DNA from: Dactylosporangium sp. AC04546
GTDB lineage: Bacteria > Actinomycetota > Actinomycetes > Mycobacteriales > Micromonosporaceae
Assembly: GCF_022095675.1 (NCBI RefSeq)
Contig: NZ_JAHYSG010000056.1
Coordinates: forward strand, 13,638 to 77,637
Direction of reading: 5' to 3'
DNA length: 64,000 nucleotides
The notes under the pieces are model-generated. The model ran no database searches and was not told the DNA's origin. It saw nothing but the letters and a program-made list of their open reading frames with translations. Positions 1 through 8,543 of the stretch are shown piece by piece. The position numbers and the translations under genes were made by a program. The stretch's first letter is position 1. Each line of letters opens with the position of its first letter.

Positions 1-1977
1 ATCCCCGCCGATCTCGGCACCGCGGTCAACGTGGTCGCGATGGTCTTCGGCAACCTCGGGCCCGACTCCGGTACCGGCGTCGCGTTCACCCGCGACCCCG
101 CGACCGGGGAGCGCGGCGTCTACGGCGACTACCTCGCCAACGCCCAGGGCGAGGACGTCGTGGCCGGCATCCGCAACACGATGCCGCTGCAGGAGCTGGA
201 GCAGCTCGACAAGCGGTCGTACGACGAGCTCATGGCCATCATGACCAAGCTCGAGGAGCACTACCGCGACCTGTGCGACATCGAGTTCACGATCGAGCGC
301 GGCAAGCTCTGGATGCTGCAGACCCGGGTCGGCAAGCGCACCGCCGCCGCGGCGTTCGTCATCGCGACGCACCTCGTCGACGAGGGCATGATCGACCTCG
401 ACGAGGCCACCAAGCGGGTCAACGGCAACCAGCTGGCCCAGCTCATGTTCCCGACGTTCGACCTGACCGAGGAGCCCGAGCAGCTGACCCGCGGGGTCGG
501 CGCGTCGCCGGGCGCCGCGTTCGGCAAGGCGGTCTTCGACGCGCAGCACGCGGTGGCCATGGCCAAGGAGGGCGAGCAGGTCATCCTGGTGCGCCGGGAG
601 ACCAACCCCGACGACCTGCCCGGCATGATCGCCGCCCAGGGCATCCTGACCAGCCGGGGCGGCAAGACCTCGCACGCCGCCGTGGTGGCCCGCGGCATGG
701 GCAAGACCTGCGTGTGCGGCGCCGACGAGCTCGAGGTCAACGTCCACAAGGGGCAGTTCAACGTCAACGGGCACGTGGTGTCCGAGGGCGACCTGATCTC
801 CATCGACGGTACGACCGGGCGGGTGTACCTCGGCCAGGTGCCGGTCCAGCCGTCCCCGGTGGTGCAGTACTTCGAGGGCAACCTCGACCCGCAGGCCGAC
901 CCGCTGGTGAGCGCCGTGCACCGGATCCTCACCCACGCCGATGGGCGGCGCCGGCTGCGCGTGCGCACCAACGCCGACACGGGCGAGGACGCGGCCCGCG
1001 CCCGGCGGTTCGGCGCGCAGGGCATCGGGCTGTGCCGCACCGAGCACATGTTCCTCGGCGAGCGCCGCGCGCTGGTGGAGCGGCTCATCCTGGCCCGCAC
1101 GCCGGAGCAGCGCGACGCCGCCCTGGCCGAGCTGCTGCCGCTGCAGCGGGCCGACTTCACCGAGCTGTTCCGCGAGATGGCGGGCCTGCCGGTGACGGTC
1201 CGGCTGATCGACCCGCCGCTGCACGAGTTCCTGCCGCCGCTGGAGGACCTCGCGGTGAAGGTCGCCGTGGCCGAGGAGCGCGGCGAGGACCCGGGCCACG
1301 ACAAGGACCTGCTCGACGCCGTGCGCCGCATGCACGAGGAGAACCCGATGCTCGGCCTGCGCGGCGTGCGCCTCGGGCTGGTCATCCCGGGCCTGTTCGC
1401 GATGCAGGTGCGGGCGATCGTCGAGGCGGCGGCGCAGGTGCCGGACGCGCAACCGGAGATCATGGTGCCGCTCGTCGGCGCCGTGCAGGAGCTGGAGACG
1501 ATCCGCGCCGAGGCCGAGAAGATCATCGGTGAGTTCGCGGTCGACGTGAAGATCGGCACGATGATCGAGGTGCCGCGGGCCGCGCTGACGGCCGGCGACA
1601 TCGCGCAGGCCGCCGACTTCTTCTCGTTCGGCACGAACGACCTCACCCAGATGGGGTGGGGGTTCTCCCGCGACGACGTCGAGGGGGCCTTCTTCTGGCG
1701 GTACCTCGAGCTCGGCATCTTCGGCGTCTCGCCGTTCGAGTCGATCGACCGCGACGGGGTCGGCCGGCTGGTGCGCATCGCCGTCGACGAGGGCCGCGCC
1801 GCCCGGCCGACGCTGCACTTCGGCGTCTGCGGCGAGCACGGCGGCGACCCCGAGTCGGTGCACTTCTTCCACGAGGTCGGCCTGGACTACGTGTCCTGCT
1901 CGCCGTTCCGGGTGCCGGTCGCGCGCCTGGAGGCGGGCCGCGCCGCCATCGAGTCCACCGGGTCCGACTCCCGGTGA
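1..1977 (+). CDS. ppdK: Pyruvate, phosphate dikinase (5' end outside window)
   Basis: This enzyme interconverts pyruvate, ATP and phosphate with PEP, AMP and pyrophosphate in the cytoplasm. The frame is open from base 1, so the N-terminal ATP-grasp part lies upstream. The visible ~658 residues compare with ~880 for the family. The phosphohistidine swivelling domain is seen as GGKTSHAAVVARGMGK (bases 658-705). The C-terminal PEP/pyruvate TIM barrel shows LCRTEHMF, the KIGTMIEVPRA strand, FGTNDLTQMGWGFSRDD, and the catalytic-cysteine region GVCGEHGGDPES near the end. Stop is TGA at 1975-1977, followed by two hairpins. Family assignment is secure; only the start is missing. Confidence 0.97.
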   Translation: MPADLGTAVNVVAMVFGNLGPDSGTGVAFTRDPATGERGVYGDYLANAQGEDVVAGIRNTMPLQELEQLDKRSYDELMAIMTKLEEHYRDLCDIEFTIERGKLWMLQTRVGKRTAAAAFVIATHLVDEGMIDLDEATKRVNGNQLAQLMFPTFDLTEEPEQLTRGVGASPGAAFGKAVFDAQHAVAMAKEGEQVILVRRETNPDDLPGMIAAQGILTSRGGKTSHAAVVARGMGKTCVCGADELEVNVHKGQFNVNGHVVSEGDLISIDGTTGRVYLGQVPVQPSPVVQYFEGNLDPQADPLVSAVHRILTHADGRRRLRVRTNADTGEDAARARRFGAQGIGLCRTEHMFLGERRALVERLILARTPEQRDAALAELLPLQRADFTELFREMAGLPVTVRLIDPPLHEFLPPLEDLAVKVAVAEERGEDPGHDKDLLDAVRRMHEENPMLGLRGVRLGLVIPGLFAMQVRAIVEAAAQVPDAQPEIMVPLVGAVQELETIRAEAEKIIGEFAVDVKIGTMIEVPRAALTAGDIAQAADFFSFGTNDLTQMGWGFSRDDVEGAFFWRYLELGIFGVSPFESIDRDGVGRLVRIAVDEGRAARPTLHFGVCGEHGGDPESVHFFHEVGLDYVSCSPFRVPVARLEAGRAAIESTGSDSR

Positions 1978-1985
1978 GCAGACGT

Positions 1986-2050
1986 CCACCGGGGCAACGG
2001 CGCCCCGGTGGGCACGAAGAGGCCGGGGCAGCGTCGCCCCGGCCTCTTTC
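1986..2050. terminator. Double hairpin terminator between convergent genes
   Basis: Two consecutive stem-loops lie just after ppdK. The first pairs 1986-1995 with 2002-2011 (10 bp). The second pairs 2017-2029 with 2036-2048 (13 bp, GC-rich core with AAGAG/CTCTT ends) and is followed by TTTC. The second ends with T on the plus strand and with A/T-rich bases on the other, so it could serve both ppdK and the convergent roadblock operon. Confidence 0.8.
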
Positions 2051-2074
2051 GTGACGAAGCTCGTCGCGGTACCG

Positions 2075-2446
2075 CTAGATCTCCATCTCGTCCTCGACCC
2101 GGCTCAGCTGGTGGCGGGCCAGCGCCAGGTTGGCCCGCGAGCGCAGGAGCGCGAGGTAGAGGAACAGGCCCTTGCCGGAGCGGCCGGTGACGGGACGGAT
2201 CAGGTGGTACTGGTTGTTCAGGGTGATCAGGATGTCCTCGATCCCGTCCTTCATGTTCAGCATCTCGATCGTGCGCATCTTGGCGCGGACGACGTCGGTG
2301 TTGCCGGCGGCGGCGACGGTCAGGTCGAGGTCCTTCGAGCCGCCGAGCACGCCGAGCGCCATGCCGCTGTTGTAGTCCACCAGCGCCACGCCGATGGCGC
2401 CGTCGATGGTCATCAGTTCCTTGAGCGCAGTCTCCATGTCCGCCAT
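2075..2446 (-). CDS. Roadblock/LC7-type protein
   Basis: A 123-residue cytoplasmic protein. Its opening (MADMETALKELMTIDGAIG, then LVDYNSGMALG) and the LNNQYHLIRPV segment look like the roadblock/LC7 fold, which in bacteria usually serves as a scaffold or regulator of small Ras-like GTPases. The ATG at 2446 is chosen because AGGAGGT-like GGAGG lies 6 bases upstream; an upstream in-frame ATG at 2527 would only add a basic low-complexity stretch. It is the last gene of a four-gene minus-strand operon and is clearly paralogous to the first gene of that operon (3890-4276), sharing TI-GAIG--L-DY--G and YHLIRPV. No GTPase gene is nearby, so the partner is unknown. Confidence 0.8.
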   Translation of the reverse strand: MADMETALKELMTIDGAIGVALVDYNSGMALGVLGGSKDLDLTVAAAGNTDVVRAKMRTIEMLNMKDGIEDILITLNNQYHLIRPVTGRSGKGLFLYLALLRSRANLALARHQLSRVEDEMEI

Positions 2447-2520
2447 GGCAACCTCCGTGAGGGTTATCGGGGAAGATTCGGTCGTGCGTCTGGGTCTGCG
2501 GTGTGCGCCACCGTTGCGGC

Positions 2521-2946
2521 TCACCACTGCGCCGGCTCCGGCAGCGCCTGCGCGAAGGTGAGCGCGGCCGTGGCCACGACGCGCGAGACCACCTGTGTGG
2601 CCCGGCGGGCCTCGTGGTGCAGCCGGCCGACGTTGGCGTCCGCCCCCGCCAGCAGCACCAGAACCGCGCCGTGGCCCGCCATGTACATGGCGACGTGCCC
2701 GCCTGTGCTGCGAATGAGCACCTCTTGGAAGTCGTCGTGCCCGGCGCTGTCCGCGATGCGCTGACTGACGCCGAGGCAGGCCGCCGCGAGTGCCGCGACA
2801 CCTTCGACCACCACCGCCTGAGCGTCGTCGGCGATGAGCAGGCCGTCGGTGCTGGCGACCACGCAGCCGGTGATCTCCGGCACCACCTGGCGCAGGCGGT
2901 GGAGCTCCGCGTAGAGCTCGTCACGCAGCTCCGCGTCGGTTCTCAT
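2521..2946 (-). CDS. Roadblock/LC7 domain protein (CvnB-like)
   Basis: A 141-residue protein of the roadblock/LC7 class. MRTDAELRDELYAELHRLRQ is followed by VPEITGCVVASTDGLLIADD and a central GHVAMYMAGHGAVLVLLAG strand. This resembles the CvnB component of actinobacterial conservons more than its two operon neighbours do. Conservons couple CvnB to a histidine-kinase-like CvnA and a GTPase CvnD, none of which is present here. The start ATG at 2946 has AGGAGG about 10 bases upstream. It sits between the DUF4388 gene (29 bp) and the terminal roadblock gene (74 bp), so co-transcription is likely. Confidence 0.82.
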   Translation of the reverse strand: MRTDAELRDELYAELHRLRQVVPEITGCVVASTDGLLIADDAQAVVVEGVAALAAACLGVSQRIADSAGHDDFQEVLIRSTGGHVAMYMAGHGAVLVLLAGADANVGRLHHEARRATQVVSRVVATAALTFAQALPEPAQW

Positions 2947-2975
2947 CGGGGTCGTTCCTCCTCTCCGGGCCCGGT

Positions 2976-3893
2976 TCAGCGCAGGGACTGCAGCGCGGAG
3001 CGGATCCGTTTGAGCAGCGAGTCGTCGGGGGACCTGTCGATGGCGCCCGGCAGCACCGCGAGGGCGCTCACCCCGGCCGGGAGCTCGCGCCGGCGCTGGG
3101 CGGGCGGATCGTCGAACGTGTACGTGCCGGGCACCCGCTTCGGCAGTTCCGGCTCGCCGGGCGCGACCACAGCCTCCGGATCCTCCGGAGCCTGTGCCAC
3201 CGCGGGTGCCGTGACCAGGCCGGCCGCGGCCAGCCGCCGGACGTCCAGCGTGACCGCGTAGGCCGAGCGGCCGAGCAGGCCCGCGAGGTCCTGCGGCGTC
3301 CGCCGGCCGTCGGCGTGCAGCACGATCTCCCACTGCAGGCCGGACAGCAGCACGCGGTCGAGTCCGGGCCGGAGGACCGGCACGACCGGTGCGAGGTCGG
3401 TTGCTTCTGACGGGTGCACTTCGTCGATCATGCGCCGTTGCCGGACGACGTGATCGCACAACTGGTCCGCCGTCACGGTGTTCTCGGCACCGAGCCAGTG
3501 CTCGATGCCCGCGTCGAAGCGGAGGTCGGCGCCCTTGGTCGACAGTACGAAGAACGCCGCGTCGTACAGCGCCTGGACCGCGCACAGCTCCAGCTCGGCG
3601 GCGGTGACGTGCCCGCCCTCCACCAGAGCCCGGGCCGGCAGCGAGGGGATGGTCTCCCAGACCTGCTCCTCGACCCTGCCGCAGGCGGTGAGCAGGCGGT
3701 CGACGCTCGGCGCGGCCGGCGACTCGACGCCGGTGACCCGGCCCTCGCGCAGGAACACCACGCCGCCGGGCTCGCCGACGACGGTGAGGGCGCCGGTGAC
3801 GCCGGCCGCGGCCAGCTGGCCCAGCGCCTTCACGGGTGAGGTACCCCGGGCCAGCCGGGGCTGTCGGCCGACCACCGCGACGCCCGCGTTCAC
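2976..3893 (-). CDS. DUF4388-like protein
   Basis: A 305-residue cytoplasmic protein. Residues ~20-150 (SPVKALGQLAAAGVTGALTV, then a GGVVFLREGRVTGVESP segment) resemble the DUF4388/PATAN domain seen in bacterial signalling and gliding-motility proteins. A winged-helix-like region follows (QDLAGLLGRSAYAVTLDVRRLAAAGLV, ~205-235), then a proline-rich linker and a basic C-terminus. The GTG start at 3893 overlaps the upstream TGA as GTGA, so translation is coupled to the preceding roadblock protein. The coupling suggests the two act as a complex. The domain name is from memory of the family pattern; function is unknown. Confidence 0.7.
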   Translation of the reverse strand: MNAGVAVVGRQPRLARGTSPVKALGQLAAAGVTGALTVVGEPGGVVFLREGRVTGVESPAAPSVDRLLTACGRVEEQVWETIPSLPARALVEGGHVTAAELELCAVQALYDAAFFVLSTKGADLRFDAGIEHWLGAENTVTADQLCDHVVRQRRMIDEVHPSEATDLAPVVPVLRPGLDRVLLSGLQWEIVLHADGRRTPQDLAGLLGRSAYAVTLDVRRLAAAGLVTAPAVAQAPEDPEAVVAPGEPELPKRVPGTYTFDDPPAQRRRELPAGVSALAVLPGAIDRSPDDSLLKRIRSALQSLR

Positions 3894-4276
3894 GCGAGGT
3901 CGTCGGCCAGCGCGCGGACCCGGCGCCGGGCGATCGCCAGGTTGCCCTCCGTCCGGTCCAGCCAGACGTAGAGCACCAGTCGCGAGTCGAAGGCGGTCCG
4001 CACCGGCCGGATCAGGTGATACGCGGCCGACGTGCTGATGATGACGTCCTCGACGGTGTCGCCCGGGACGGCCGGGGCGTAGGCCGCGGTCTGCATCGCG
4101 GCGTGGATGACGCTCGCCGTGCCCAGCGCGGCGGCGGCCGGGTCGGCATGCGGTGCGACCTGGTCCTGGCCGCCCTCCAGGCCGAGGGTCTGCCCGGTCG
4201 TGTAGTCGATGAGGCTGGCTCCGATGGCACCGCGGATGGTCATGGCGCGGCGAAGGCACTCATCGATCGCAGGCAC
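3890..4276 (-). CDS. Roadblock/LC7-type protein, first gene of operon
   Basis: A ~128-residue protein. VPAIDECLRRAMTIRGAIG aligns directly with the start of the last operon gene, followed by LIDYTTGQTLGLEGG and SAAYHLIRPVRT. The start is uncertain. GTG at 4276 places the protein in register with its paralogue and has GGGAG about 9 bases upstream. An ATG at 4369 would add 31 residues with no family resemblance. Its stop overlaps the DUF4388 gene by 4 bases. It probably heads a four-gene unit running from ~4280 to 2075. No membrane segment or nucleotide-binding motif is visible. Confidence 0.75.
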   Translation of the reverse strand: MPAIDECLRRAMTIRGAIGASLIDYTTGQTLGLEGGQDQVAPHADPAAAALGTASVIHAAMQTAAYAPAVPGDTVEDVIISTSAAYHLIRPVRTAFDSRLVLYVWLDRTEGNLAIARRRVRALADDLA

Positions 4277-4557
4277 AGGCAGGGTCTCCCGTCGGGCGGC
4301 CGGGGGGGAATGCGCGACGGTGGCAGGGGCCAGAACCATGCGCAACAGGCAAATTACCTCGCACGCCATGATCGACTACGCCGTGCAATCGGCTGATAAC
4401 CACTGGCCGATAAGACTTTGGATTTTGCAATGCGCACGTTTGACCTTCGTGACCTCCGGAAAGACGGTAGGGTGCGTCGCCCGAGCTCGGCGGCGTGGCT
4501 GTATCCAGGTGTCGACGCGGCGTATGGTGGGTCCCCACGCCGACCACGGAGGTGTGC

Positions 4558-4911
4558 ATGGGGAGCCGGTGGTATGCCCTGATCGTCGATGCGATCGACC
4601 CGGAGCGCCTCGCTCGCTGGTGGGCCGAGGTGCTCGACCAGCAGGTCGAACGCGTGTCACCGGACGAGGTCGTGGTGGGGCCGGACCGCGACGGCCATCC
4701 CCGGCTGGTCTTCCTGCGCCACGCCGAGGTGAAGCACGCGAAGAACCGGCTGCACCTCGACCTCCGCCCGGACGACCTCGACGGTGAGATCGAGCGCCTG
4801 GTCAACATGGGCGCCCGGCACGTCGACGTCGGCCAGCCGGACGAGGCCGCCTGGGTCGTGCTGGCCGACCCCGAGGGCAACGAGTTCTGTGTGATCAGGC
4901 CGAGGCGATGA
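4558..4911 (+). CDS. VOC/glyoxalase-fold protein
   Basis: A 117-residue single-domain protein of the vicinal-oxygen-chelate superfamily. Seen are the opening ALIVDAIDPERLARWWAEVLDQQ, the central strand NRLHLDLRP, and the closing LADPEGNEFCVIRP typical of actinobacterial glyoxalase-like proteins. VOC proteins bind metals and small molecules, but the substrate cannot be told from sequence. The ATG at 4558 has GGAGG 5 bases upstream. The stop overlaps the next gene (ATGA), so it is coupled to the AI-2E-type permease. A second VOC gene lies at 9554. Confidence 0.85.
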   Translation: MGSRWYALIVDAIDPERLARWWAEVLDQQVERVSPDEVVVGPDRDGHPRLVFLRHAEVKHAKNRLHLDLRPDDLDGEIERLVNMGARHVDVGQPDEAAWVVLADPEGNEFCVIRPRR

Positions 4912-6005
4912 CCTTCGCGAAGGTGTACCGGCTGAGCGTCGCGGCGGGCCTCGGTCTGCTGACGGTCACCGGGGGCGCCTTCGCGCTGTACAGCGTCCGG
5001 CGGGTCCTCGTCCAGGTGGTCATCGCGCTGTTCGTGGCGGTGAGCCTCGACCCGGCGGTGCGCCTGCTGATCCGGCACGGGGTGCGGCGCTCGGTCGCGG
5101 TCGCGGCCATCCTGGTCGTCGCCGTCGGGATCCTGGTCGCCTTCGTCTGGTCGCTGGTCCCGCCCCTCGTCGGGCAGGCCGGTGAGCTGCTGCAGCACAT
5201 CCCGCGGTACCTCCAGGAGCTCCCGGAACGCTCCCGCGCCTACCGCGAGGTCGCCGACCGCTACGGCCTGACCGAGCGGCTCACCGAGTTCGCCAGGAGC
5301 GTGCCCGGGAAGGTCGGCGGCGGCGCCCTCGGCGTGATCACCGGCATCTTCAGCGCCCTCTTCAACGTGCTGCTCGTCGCCGTGCTCACCATCTACTTCA
5401 TGGCCGACCTGCCCCGGCTGCGCCGCGGGCTGGTCCGGCTGGTGCCCCGGGCCCGCCGCCCGCGCGCCGCGCAGGCCGTGAACGTCGTCGTCGACAAGGT
5501 CGGCGGCTACATGATCGGCAACCTGATCATCTCGCTGTTCGCGGGCGTCACGTCGTTCGTCTGCCTGTTCGCCCTCGGCGTGCCCTACGCCCTGCCGCTC
5601 GCGGTGTTCGTCGCGGTCACCGACCTGATCCCGATGATCGGCGCCACCGTCGGCGCGGTGGGCTGCACGGTCGTCGCGCTGGTCACCGTCGGCCTATGGC
5701 CGGCGGCGGTGGTCGTCGCCCTGTTCTTCCTGGCCTACCAGCAGCTGGAGAACTACCTCATCGCGCCCCGCGTGCTGCGCAACACCGTCGACCTGTCGTC
5801 GATCTCGGTGCTGCTCGCGGCCCTGGTGGGCGGCGCCGTCCTGGGCGTGGTCGGCGCGCTCATGGCGATCCCGATCGTCGCCGCCGTCAAGGTGCTCATG
5901 AGCCCGATGGTCGAGGCGCTCAACCAGCCGCCGGAGCCCGCCGAGCCGGCCGCGCCGCCGCCGGTGCCGATCCCGGCGCCGCGCGAGCAGGACGGTGCTG
6001 ACTGA
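4908..6005 (+). CDS. AI-2E/PerM family membrane permease
   Basis: A 365-residue integral membrane protein of the AI-2 exporter-like (PerM/YdiK) family. Hydrophobic helices occur near residues 12-45 and 60-85, an amphipathic loop at ~90-130, and further helices at ~140-165, 205-270 and 295-335. The signature PMIGATVGAVG and QQLENYLIAPRVL motifs of the C-terminal half are present. The tail is proline-rich (PPEPAEPAAPPPVPIP). Start ATG overlaps the upstream VOC stop by 4 bases. Family members have been linked to AI-2 export or Na+/H+ antiport; the substrate here is unknown. Confidence 0.88.
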   Translation: MTFAKVYRLSVAAGLGLLTVTGGAFALYSVRRVLVQVVIALFVAVSLDPAVRLLIRHGVRRSVAVAAILVVAVGILVAFVWSLVPPLVGQAGELLQHIPRYLQELPERSRAYREVADRYGLTERLTEFARSVPGKVGGGALGVITGIFSALFNVLLVAVLTIYFMADLPRLRRGLVRLVPRARRPRAAQAVNVVVDKVGGYMIGNLIISLFAGVTSFVCLFALGVPYALPLAVFVAVTDLIPMIGATVGAVGCTVVALVTVGLWPAAVVVALFFLAYQQLENYLIAPRVLRNTVDLSSISVLLAALVGGAVLGVVGALMAIPIVAAVKVLMSPMVEALNQPPEPAEPAAPPPVPIPAPREQDGAD

Positions 6006-6050
6006 TTCGGTCGAGGCCTGTCAGCTCAGGACGGGATCTAAGCTCGAACC

Positions 6051-7304
6051 GTGACGTCTGACGAACAGCGCTTTGTCGAAGAGCCGTTGAAGGACTTCAC
6101 CACGACCACCGCCGACAACGGGCGGACCGCGTTCCAGCGCGACCGGGCCCGGGTGCTGCACTCGGCCGGGTTCCGGCGGCTGGCCACCAAGACCCAGGTG
6201 CACGCGGCCGGCGCCGACTCGTTCCTGCGCACCCGCCTCACCCACTCGCTGGAGGTCGCCCAGATCGGCCGGGAGATGGGCGCCCGGCTCGGCTGCGACC
6301 CGGACGTCGTCGACACCGCCGGCCTCGCCCACGACCTGGGTCACCCGCCGTTCGGGCACAACGGCGAGGACGCGCTCGACGCCGTCTCGGCCGCGTGCGG
6401 CGGGTTCGAGGGCAACGCGCAGACCCTGCGGGTGCTCACCCGCCTGGAGGCCAAGGTGGTGGCCCCCGACGGCGGCTCGGCCGGGCTCAACCTCACCCGG
6501 GCGGCGCTCGACGCCGTCTCGAAGTACCCGTGGCCGCGCCGCCCCGAGTCCCGCAAGTTCGGCGTGTACCCCGACGACCGCGCCGTCTTCGACTGGCTGC
6601 GCGCCGACGCGCCCGGCGAGGGCCGGCGCTGCCTGGAGGCCCAGGTCATGGACTGGGCCGACGACGTCGCCTACTCCGTGCACGACCTGGAGGACGGCAT
6701 CCACGGCGGGTACGTGCACCTGGCGCCGCTGCGCGACGACGCCGGCGAGCGGGCCGCGCTGTGCGCCGACGTTGCCGCCGCGTACTCCCACGAGACCGCC
6801 GACGACCTGGGGCTGGTCCTGGTCGACCTGCTCGCCGACCCGGTGTTCGCGGCGCTCGACGACTACGACGGCAGCCACGCGGCACAGGTCGCGCTGAAGC
6901 GGATGACCAGCGTGCTGACCGGCCGGTTCGCCGCCGCCGCGGTCGCCGCCACCCGGGCCGTCCACGGCGACGGTCCGCTGCGCCGCTACGCGGCCGACCT
7001 CGTCGTCCCGCCGCTGGTCCGGGCGCACTGTGCGCTGCTCAAGGGGATCGCGCTGCGGTACGTGATGCGCCGCCCGGGATCCGGTCAGCGCTACGCCGAC
7101 GAGGTCACCGTCCTGCGGGAGCTGGTGGCGGCGCTGCTGGACCGCGCGCCGGACGGCCTCGACCCCGTCTTCGCCCCGATGTGGCGCGCCGCCCCCGACG
7201 ACGCGGCGCGGCTGCGGGTGGTGATCGACCAGGTGGCCAGCCTGACGGACCCGGCAGCGCTGGCATGGCACGAGCGATTGCGGAAGGCTGGTAGGCATGG
7301 CTGA
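6051..7304 (+). CDS. dgt: Deoxyguanosinetriphosphate triphosphohydrolase-like protein
   Basis: A 417-residue HD-domain protein that hydrolyses dNTPs to deoxynucleosides and triphosphate, limiting dNTP pools. Metal ligands are visible: H65 in RLTHSLEVAQ, H94-D95 in AHDLGHPPFGHNGED and the distal D in MDWADDVAYSVHD. Length fits actinobacterial dGTPase-like proteins, which usually precede dnaG as they do here at a distance (dnaG at 26065). The GTG start at 6051 is the first in frame. The 3' end overlaps the next gene by 8 bases. Confidence 0.93.
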   Translation: MTSDEQRFVEEPLKDFTTTTADNGRTAFQRDRARVLHSAGFRRLATKTQVHAAGADSFLRTRLTHSLEVAQIGREMGARLGCDPDVVDTAGLAHDLGHPPFGHNGEDALDAVSAACGGFEGNAQTLRVLTRLEAKVVAPDGGSAGLNLTRAALDAVSKYPWPRRPESRKFGVYPDDRAVFDWLRADAPGEGRRCLEAQVMDWADDVAYSVHDLEDGIHGGYVHLAPLRDDAGERAALCADVAAAYSHETADDLGLVLVDLLADPVFAALDDYDGSHAAQVALKRMTSVLTGRFAAAAVAATRAVHGDGPLRRYAADLVVPPLVRAHCALLKGIALRYVMRRPGSGQRYADEVTVLRELVAALLDRAPDGLDPVFAPMWRAAPDDAARLRVVIDQVASLTDPAALAWHERLRKAGRHG

Positions 7305-8538
7305 CGAGCGGACGTTTGTGATCGTGGGAGCGAGCCTCGCCGGGGCGAAGGCCGCCGAGACGCTGCGCGCCGAGGGCTTCACCGGCGCGGTGCTGCTGAT
7401 CGGCGAGGAGACGGAGCGGCCGTACGAGCGGCCGCCGCTGTCCAAGGCCTACCTCCAGGGCTCCGAGGAGGCGCGCGAGAAGGCCTTCGTCCACCCCGCG
7501 TCGTGGTACGACGAGAACAACGTCGATCTCCGCCTCGCCACCCGGGTCACCCACCTCGACCCGGTCGCCCACACGGTCACCCTCGACGGCGTCGACCCGG
7601 TGCGGTACGACAAACTCCTGCTCACCACCGGCTCCCGGGTCCGCACCCTGCCCGTCCCCGGCGCCGAGCTGACCGGCGTGCGCTACCTGCGCACCGTCGA
7701 CGAGTCCGACGCCCTGCTCGCCCACCTCCGCATCGCGAGCAACGTGGTCGTCGTGGGGGCCGGCTGGATCGGCCTGGAGACCGCCGCCGCGGCCCGCAAG
7801 CACGGCGCCACCGTCACCGTGGTCGAGCAGGCGTCCCTGCCGCTCCAGCGGGTCCTCGGCGACGAGGTCGCGACGGTGTTCGCCGACCTCCACCGCGCCA
7901 ACGGCGTCGACTTCCGCTTCGGTACCTCGGTGTCGTCCTTCGACGGCGACGGCACGCTGTCGTCGGTGACCCTGACCGACGGCACGGTCCTGCCGGCGGA
8001 CATCGCGATCGTCGGCGTCGGCATCCAGCCCAACACCGAGCTGGCCGTCGACGGCGGCCTGGAGGTCGACAACGGCATCCTGGTCGACGCGGGCCTGCGC
8101 ACCTCCGACCCGGACATCTACGCCGCCGGCGACGTGGTGAACCTGGAGCACCCGTGGCTGGGCCGGCGCATCCGCGTCGAGCACTGGGCCAACGCCCTCA
8201 ACGGCGGCAAGGCGGCCGGCAAGGCCCTGCTGGGCGAGCCGGTGGTCTTCGACCGCGTCCCGTACTTCTTCTCCGACCAGTACGACCTGGGCATGGAGTA
8301 CTCCGGCTTCGCCGAGCCGGGCGGCTACGACCGCGTGGTCTTCCGCGGCGACGTCGCGGCGCGGGAGTTCATCGCCTTCTGGGTCAAGGACGGCCGCGTC
8401 CTGGCCGGCATGAACGCCAACGTGTGGGACGTGACGGACGACATCCAGCAGCTGGTCCGCGCCGGCTACGCGGGCCGCCCGGTCGACCTGGCCCGCCTGG
8501 CCGACCCGGACGTGCCGCTGGGCGACCTGCTCGGCTGA
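7297..8538 (+). CDS. FAD-dependent NAD(P)H:ferredoxin reductase-type oxidoreductase
   Basis: A 413-residue two-dinucleotide-fold flavoprotein. The N-terminal FAD-binding fold is FVIVGASLAGAKAAETLR (residues 5-22). The NAD(P)H fold is VVVVGAGWIGLETAAAA (~149-165), and the second FAD contact is IYAAGDVVN. The C-terminal ~85 residues match the reductase C-terminal domain of the BphA4/ferredoxin reductase group (SDQYDLGMEYSGFAEPGGYD). It would pass electrons from NAD(P)H to a ferredoxin; no ferredoxin or P450 gene is adjacent. ATG at 7297 overlaps the dGTPase gene. Confidence 0.9.
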   Translation: MADERTFVIVGASLAGAKAAETLRAEGFTGAVLLIGEETERPYERPPLSKAYLQGSEEAREKAFVHPASWYDENNVDLRLATRVTHLDPVAHTVTLDGVDPVRYDKLLLTTGSRVRTLPVPGAELTGVRYLRTVDESDALLAHLRIASNVVVVGAGWIGLETAAAARKHGATVTVVEQASLPLQRVLGDEVATVFADLHRANGVDFRFGTSVSSFDGDGTLSSVTLTDGTVLPADIAIVGVGIQPNTELAVDGGLEVDNGILVDAGLRTSDPDIYAAGDVVNLEHPWLGRRIRVEHWANALNGGKAAGKALLGEPVVFDRVPYFFSDQYDLGMEYSGFAEPGGYDRVVFRGDVAAREFIAFWVKDGRVLAGMNANVWDVTDDIQQLVRAGYAGRPVDLARLADPDVPLGDLLG

Positions 8539-8543
8539 GGTCG

